This document shows positions 5,009-5,769 of a DNA stretch of 5,769 nt, piece by piece. The stretch spans positions 1-5,769 of the forward strand of contig JASLVT010000095.1 of assembly GCA_030741175.1 (NCBI GenBank), read 5' to 3'. The notes beneath the pieces are model-generated. The model was not told the origin of the DNA. It worked only from the letters and a program-made list of their open reading frames with translations, and made no database searches. Origin of the DNA: Porticoccaceae bacterium. GTDB taxonomy: Bacteria > Pseudomonadota > Gammaproteobacteria > Pseudomonadales > Porticoccaceae. The position numbers were made by a program, and so were the translations under genes. Numbering within the stretch: position 1 is the first letter of the stretch; each line of letters opens with the position of its first letter.

Positions 5009-5769
5009 ATGCTACCGCCGCTAATCGATATAACCCCCTTCCGTGAGCCGCTCCATGCGGGACGGTTGATATTGACACCCAATCAACGCCTGGCGGCGCA
5101 GATAGCTGAGTCTTGGGCTGCAGAGATGCACAAAACCAAGACCGTATGGATAGCGCCCAGAGTTACGTCCATTGATCACTGGTTACGACATTGTTGGGAT
5201 GAGTTGCAAGATCAGAATCACGCCTTGGTAACCGGCCTCGCTATTGTGGGACAACAGCAAAGTCGTTACTACTGGGATCGTGCTATCGCTGATTGTGGAG
5301 CGCAGTCAGCTATTGATGCCAGCACCTATGCCGATGGGCGGTTTAGCAAGTTAGCTGCCGAGACTTATGACATAGTTCAAAACTGGGATCTGTCAGAACA
5401 ACAGATACCCAAGAGTACTCCCAGTAGTCGCCAGTTTATTCAATGGGCAGAGGCCTACCAAAAGCTATTGTCTCGTAACCAACTGGTTACAACTGCTAGA
5501 AGCTGGCAGTTGGTGGCGGAGGGTTTTGCTCAATCTGCGCTTGTCAATGAAGAGCAGATTTACCTTTATGGCTTTCAGTCAATGCCGCCCGTACAGCAGT
5601 CAGTTATTGCCAAGGCAACAGATTGCCAGCAGGAAATAACGCCTCAGGCTGAAGATGGAAGCCCGTTATTAGTCGAGTGCGCTGATAATCAACAGGAGTT
5701 ACTTGCCGCTACCCAGTGGGCCGCGCAACAGTTGGCAGAAAACCCGAATCAGCGTATTGGCCTGATTAT
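5009..5769 (+). CDS. AddB-like / PD-(D/E)XK-family DNA repair protein, N-terminal part
   Basis: The frame is open from ATG 5009 to the window end (253 complete codons), so the C-terminus is outside. The N-terminus resembles the large proteins annotated as probable DNA repair protein or PD-(D/E)XK nuclease family in Pseudomonas relatives. Supporting stretches are RLILTPNQRLAAQIAESW (19-36), a W-rich segment with SIDHWLRHCWDEL (54-66), QQQSRYYWDRAI (82-93), FIQWAEAYQKLL (143-154), IYLYGFQSMPPVQQSVI (184-200), and QQELLAATQWAAQQLAENP (228-246) followed by RIGLI (249-253). The last matches the family's helicase-like pattern in which a pass over Glu/Ala-rich helix leads to an RIGVVVP strand. There is no Walker A motif in the N-terminus, as is usual for this family and unlike Bacillus AddB. 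The expected C-terminal nuclease domain, and a partner RecB/AddA-like helicase gene, would lie to the right. The ATG at 5009 is the only nearby good start; its ribosome site is weak (AAGAG about 12 bases upstream). Role inferred: end processing in double-strand break repair. Confidence 0.82.
   Translation, partial: MLPPLIDITPFREPLHAGRLILTPNQRLAAQIAESWAAEMHKTKTVWIAPRVTSIDHWLRHCWDELQDQNHALVTGLAIVGQQQSRYYWDRAIADCGAQSAIDASTYADGRFSKLAAETYDIVQNWDLSEQQIPKSTPSSRQFIQWAEAYQKLLSRNQLVTTARSWQLVAEGFAQSALVNEEQIYLYGFQSMPPVQQSVIAKATDCQQEITPQAEDGSPLLVECADNQQELLAATQWAAQQLAENPNQRIGLI

Noticed and set aside
1..5769. Mobile element, phage island, CRISPR array or novel defence system
   Set aside because: All genes belong to core families or common chromosomal families, gaps are short, and no terminal inverted repeats, regular spacer-repeat pattern, transposase, integrase or tRNA was seen.

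Overview
The window reads as an ordinary piece of a gammaproteobacterial chromosome, probably from a Pseudomonas/Cellvibrio-like marine lineage. The evidence is a lipid A gene (lpxH), a YccA-type Bax inhibitor-1 protein beside tusE (an adjacency also found in Escherichia coli, and close to it in Pseudomonas), a DUF2489 protein, rmuC, and a large AddB-like repair protein of the kind common in Pseudomonas relatives. Base composition looks even, a little under 50% GC by eye. I see no mobile element, phage gene, CRISPR array, tRNA or rRNA, and no sign of recent transfer.

Layout. Bases 2-427 hold the 3' part of lpxH (+). A 90-base gap carries a plausible promoter with a dyad inside its spacer, followed by yccA (518-1195, +), which ends in a strong intrinsic terminator (1222-1251). 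A second sigma70-like promoter overlaps the end of yccA and the terminator. It probably drives a tight three-gene operon tusE-phhB-trmA (1292-3041, +), joined by ATGA stop/start overlaps at both junctions. trmA converges with a minus-strand DUF2489 gene (3038-3502); their stop codons overlap, leaving no room for a terminator. Upstream of DUF2489 on the minus strand, after a 150-base gap, lies rmuC (3653-4927). An 81-base divergent region separates rmuC from the start of an AddB-like / PD-(D/E)XK-family repair protein (5009 to beyond the window end, +).

How the genes relate. tusE and trmA both serve tRNA uridine modification: wobble U34 thiolation relay and m5U54 in the T-loop. The pterin carbinolamine dehydratase PhhB is translationally sandwiched between them, with no aromatic amino acid hydroxylase in view. 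The right-hand part (rmuC and the AddB-like protein) concerns DNA recombination and repair. lpxH and yccA serve the envelope: lipid A synthesis, and modulation of the inner-membrane protease FtsH.

I found no convincing undescribed system. The points most worth a second look are the operator-like dyad before yccA, the promoter/terminator overlap between yccA and tusE, the N-terminally short TusE without a clear Shine-Dalgarno, and the phhB placement.
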